Of a stretch of DNA of 8,794 nt, positions 7,432 to 8,794 are shown piece after piece. The notes below the pieces were generated by a model that worked only from the letters and a program-made list of their open reading frames with translations, ran no database searches and was not told where the DNA came from. The stretch spans positions 1-8,794 of the forward strand of contig UQXC01000071.1 in NCBI GenBank assembly GCA_900544995.1, written 5' to 3'. The position numbers and the translations under genes were made by a program. The stretch comes from an uncultured Collinsella sp. (lineage in GTDB: Bacteria > Actinomycetota > Coriobacteriia > Coriobacteriales > Coriobacteriaceae). The number at the start of each line of letters is the position of its first letter. Positions within the stretch are counted from its first letter, which is position 1.

Positions 7432-8358
7432 CTATGCCGGCTGACGATCGAGGCACGCGTCCCACATTTGGTCGCGTTCCTCTTGGCTAATGCCCTTGAG
7501 TGTCTTGTCGATGAGTTTAAGCAGCTTGTCCGAGCCCTTGCGGCAGCCGACGTTTGCCGCGACCTCCTGCTTAAAGCCCTCGCCCTCGGCAAAATGGATG
7601 GGGACGATACCGGGATTTTGGGCCATATAGCCCTTCTCGTTCTCGGTGTTGTAGGTCACGGCATCGCACGTGCCCTGCAGCAGGTTCGAGAACACCGTGG
7701 GAACCGAATCGACCGGGTTCTTGTGCACAACGCCCGGGATCTCGTCGATGACGGTGTCGAGCATGGTGTCCTTTTGGCCGAGTACCGTGGCACCGCTAAA
7801 GTCGCTAAGCTTGGTGGCGTTTTGGTAGGGGGAACCCTCTTTTACGAACAGGCCAAAGTAGCCAATGAAGTACGGGTCGGAAAAGCCGACCGACTCCTCG
7901 CGCTCGGGCGTGGCGCTCATGCCGGCGATGATGAGGTCGATCTGGCCGTTGTTGAGCGAATCGATAAGGCCCGAAAAGCTCTGCTTGACGGCAACGGGCT
8001 CGCCACCGAGGGCCTTGCAGACGATCTTGGCGATCTGCACGTCGTAGCCATCGGCATAGGCGCCCTGCACGTTGTCGATGGGGATGGTGAACTCACTGGC
8101 TTCGGAAACCTGCCAGTTGTACGGGGCGTAGGCCGCCTCCATGCCAATGCGGATCTTGTCCTTGCCGATCACGGAATCGGACAGGTCGTCGCGACCGCCA
8201 CCCGTCGTGGGCTGAACCACCTTGAGCGTGGACGGGCGCTGACAGCCGGCGAGCGTGCCGGCGACGACGGAAGCGCTCGCAGCGAGAGCGCTACCCAAAA
8301 AGATGCGACGGCTGCATATCGGCTGGGCCTGCATGCCGCGCTGTTGGGGAGAATGCAT
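7432..8358 (-). CDS. Family 3 amino acid-binding lipoprotein of an ABC transporter, with Tat-type signal
   Basis: The 308-residue product would capture a polar amino acid or similar small solute outside the cell and deliver it to the permease. Residues 1-39 form a lipoprotein signal with a twin-arginine motif (SRRIFL, 16-21), a hydrophobic Ala-rich stretch, and the lipobox LAGC with Cys39 as the lipidated residue. The mature protein has family 3 features: IGMEAAYAPYNW near 71-82, GYDVQIAKIVCKALGG, then MSATPERE with Arg153 (the usual carboxylate-binding Arg) and GFSDPYF. In lobe two, where relatives usually carry an Asp, the text reads CDAVTYNTEN, so the ligand may be atypical. I chose ATG 8358 because GGGAAGG lies upstream. 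The ATG at 8334 is an alternative with a weaker site. The in-frame ATG at 8445 lies inside repeats and is rejected. It is the first gene of the operon. Confidence 0.94.
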   Translation of the reverse strand: MHSPQQRGMQAQPICSRRIFLGSALAASASVVAGTLAGCQRPSTLKVVQPTTGGGRDDLSDSVIGKDKIRIGMEAAYAPYNWQVSEASEFTIPIDNVQGAYADGYDVQIAKIVCKALGGEPVAVKQSFSGLIDSLNNGQIDLIIAGMSATPEREESVGFSDPYFIGYFGLFVKEGSPYQNATKLSDFSGATVLGQKDTMLDTVIDEIPGVVHKNPVDSVPTVFSNLLQGTCDAVTYNTENEKGYMAQNPGIVPIHFAEGEGFKQEVAANVGCRKGSDKLLKLIDKTLKGISQEERDQMWDACLDRQPA

Positions 8359-8425
8359 AATCTGCCTTCCCTGTTGAATCGTATGCTGACGACTTAACAG
8401 GATACCGCTCAGCGCTACCTCCAGC

Positions 8426-8452
8426 AAATGCATATATAAATGCATATATGCA
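8426..8452 (-). promoter_or_regulatory. AT-rich tandem 12-bp repeats overlapping a palindrome upstream of the transporter operon
   Basis: AAATGCATATAT occurs twice head to tail (8426-8437 and 8438-8449). The second copy overlaps a perfect palindrome, TGCATATATGCA (8441-8452). The block is sharply AT-rich in a GC-rich region and ends about 67 bp upstream of the binding-protein start. That suits an operator or promoter element for the operon. It recalls ArgR-type boxes built from TGCAT/ATGCA half sites, but the half-site spacings here (6 and 2 nt) are not the usual ones, so I do not name the regulator. No clear -35/-10 pair was found. Confidence 0.5.
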
Positions 8453-8486
8453 AGTTTACGAACTGAAAACGATTGGTAGTCGTTGG

Positions 8487-8522
8487 GGACGTTCTTAAAC
8501 GACTAGTCAAACAAGAACGTCC
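8487..8522. repeat. 36-bp compound dyad
   Basis: GGACGTTCTT (8487-8496) and AAGAACGTCC (8513-8522) are perfect 10-bp inverted arms. The 16-nt centre contains an 8-bp palindrome, GACTAGTC (8501-8508), on exactly the same axis (8504.5). The flanks of the core are both AAAC, so they are direct and not inverted. No U run follows on either strand, which argues against a simple terminator. It could be an operator bound by a dimer of dimers or a dispersed intergenic repeat. Confidence 0.5.
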
Positions 8523-8540
8523 ATTACAGTCGAAATTGTC

Positions 8541-8561
8541 AGCCCGGGACCGTCTCGGGCT
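8541..8561. other. Short GC-rich hairpin
   Basis: AGCCCG (8541-8546) pairs with CGGGCT (8556-8561). GAC/GTC inside the loop can extend the stem through one wobble position. On the minus strand the following bases are GACAATTTCG, which is too weak a U stretch for a confident terminator. It could still be the end of a minus-strand transcript entering from the right, or the first stem of the structured region beyond. Confidence 0.3.
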
Positions 8562-8572
8562 ACGATTGAGGC

Positions 8573-8794
8573 GCGCCCAGAACGGGCCGCCGACCGGGCG
8601 CCCGCGCACGGCCGAACGTCCCTGCCCCCGAGAGGGCCCGTTGGGTGCTGCCGGCGCGGGACGCGCCGCCCCCGACGGCTGATAGGAAAGTGCCGGGCAG
8701 GCGCCGCGGCTGGTAATGTGAGTGCCGAGGGGGAGGCCATCCGGTCGAACGACTACCGGAAGGATAACACCGTGGAAGCGCCCTAGCCCGGGCA
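8573..8794. other. Very GC-rich self-complementary region, possible structured RNA, runs to the window edge
   Basis: No convincing gene is seen. The pairing is extensive. GCGCCC and AACGGGCC (8573-8578, 8581-8588) pair with GGCCCGTT and GGGTGC (8635-8648). GGCGCG pairs with CGCGCC (8653-8667). TGCCGGGCAGG-CGC (8691-8704) pairs with GCG-CCT-GCCC-GGCA (8778-8794) through single-base bulges, enclosing a CCGGT/ACCGG hairpin (8741-8759). GCCCCCGA occurs twice in unpaired or loop positions (8624-8631, 8668-8675). The helix from 8691 to 8794 closes almost exactly at the window end. I could not match it to RNase P, tmRNA, SRP, T-box or a known riboswitch. The strand is uncertain, and chance pairing in GC-rich DNA is a real alternative. 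Confidence 0.3.

Noticed and set aside
8359..8445. Extension of the binding-protein gene to ATG 8445
   Set aside because: It would encode the AT-rich repeat block ahead of a complete signal peptide, and the ATG at 8358 has its own good ribosome site.
8473..8740. Small open frames on both strands at the right edge
   Set aside because: The translations are Arg/Pro/Gly-rich with no ribosome site or recognisable motif, and they overlap the inverted repeats.
8741..8759. tRNA T-arm-like CCGGT-loop-ACCGG
   Set aside because: The loop is nine bases, lacks TTC, and no acceptor or anticodon stem fits around it.
8741..8779. SRP RNA apical domain or T-box antiterminator suggested by CCGGAAGGA and AACACCGTGG
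   Set aside because: The invariant SRP AGCAG is absent, and the T-box UGGN needed to pair with tRNA CCA is replaced by TAAC.
8681..8794. RNase P RNA or cobalamin riboswitch suggested by GGAAAG and nearby GC-rich helices
   Set aside because: The conserved GAGGAAAGTCC and ACAGAA elements of RNase P and the B12-box of the cobalamin element are not present in the visible sequence.

Overview
The window looks like a chromosomal segment from a GC-rich Gram-positive gut actinobacterium, most likely of the Coriobacteriia (Collinsella-like). This is an inference from the strong GC bias at third codon positions, the Gram-positive surface protein with fibro-slime and isopeptide-type domains, and a substrate-binding lipoprotein with a twin-arginine signal. 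No marker gene fixes the taxon. All five supported genes lie on the minus strand, so the window reads right to left. The long plus-strand open frames are antisense shadows.

Right edge (8359-8794): no gene. An AT-rich block of tandem 12-bp repeats (8426-8449) overlaps a 12-bp palindrome. To its right is a 36-bp compound dyad (8487-8522), a small hairpin (8541-8561) and about 220 bp of very GC-rich, self-complementary sequence reaching the window end. The last part may be an unidentified structured RNA.

Middle (8358 down to 3978): a four-gene run. It holds a Tat-type lipoprotein substrate-binding protein of solute-binding family 3, a HisM-type permease with an extra N-terminal membrane region, a GlnQ-type ATPase, and an M20 family metallopeptidase resembling the carboxypeptidase S/PM20D1 branch. 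Gaps are 9, 22 and 72 bp, and the last contains a strong hairpin. The likely logic is import of an amino acid, short peptide or acylated amino acid, followed by cytoplasmic hydrolysis.

Left (3791 to beyond position 1): a large secreted adhesin that is cut by the window edge, so its C-terminus and any sorting signal are not visible. Its best-supported start (ATG at 3791 behind a GGGGAGG ribosome site) puts a run of nine G inside codons 17-19. Losing or gaining one G leads to a stop within a few codons, so this adhesin may be phase-variable by slipped-strand mispairing. This is the most interesting signal in the window.
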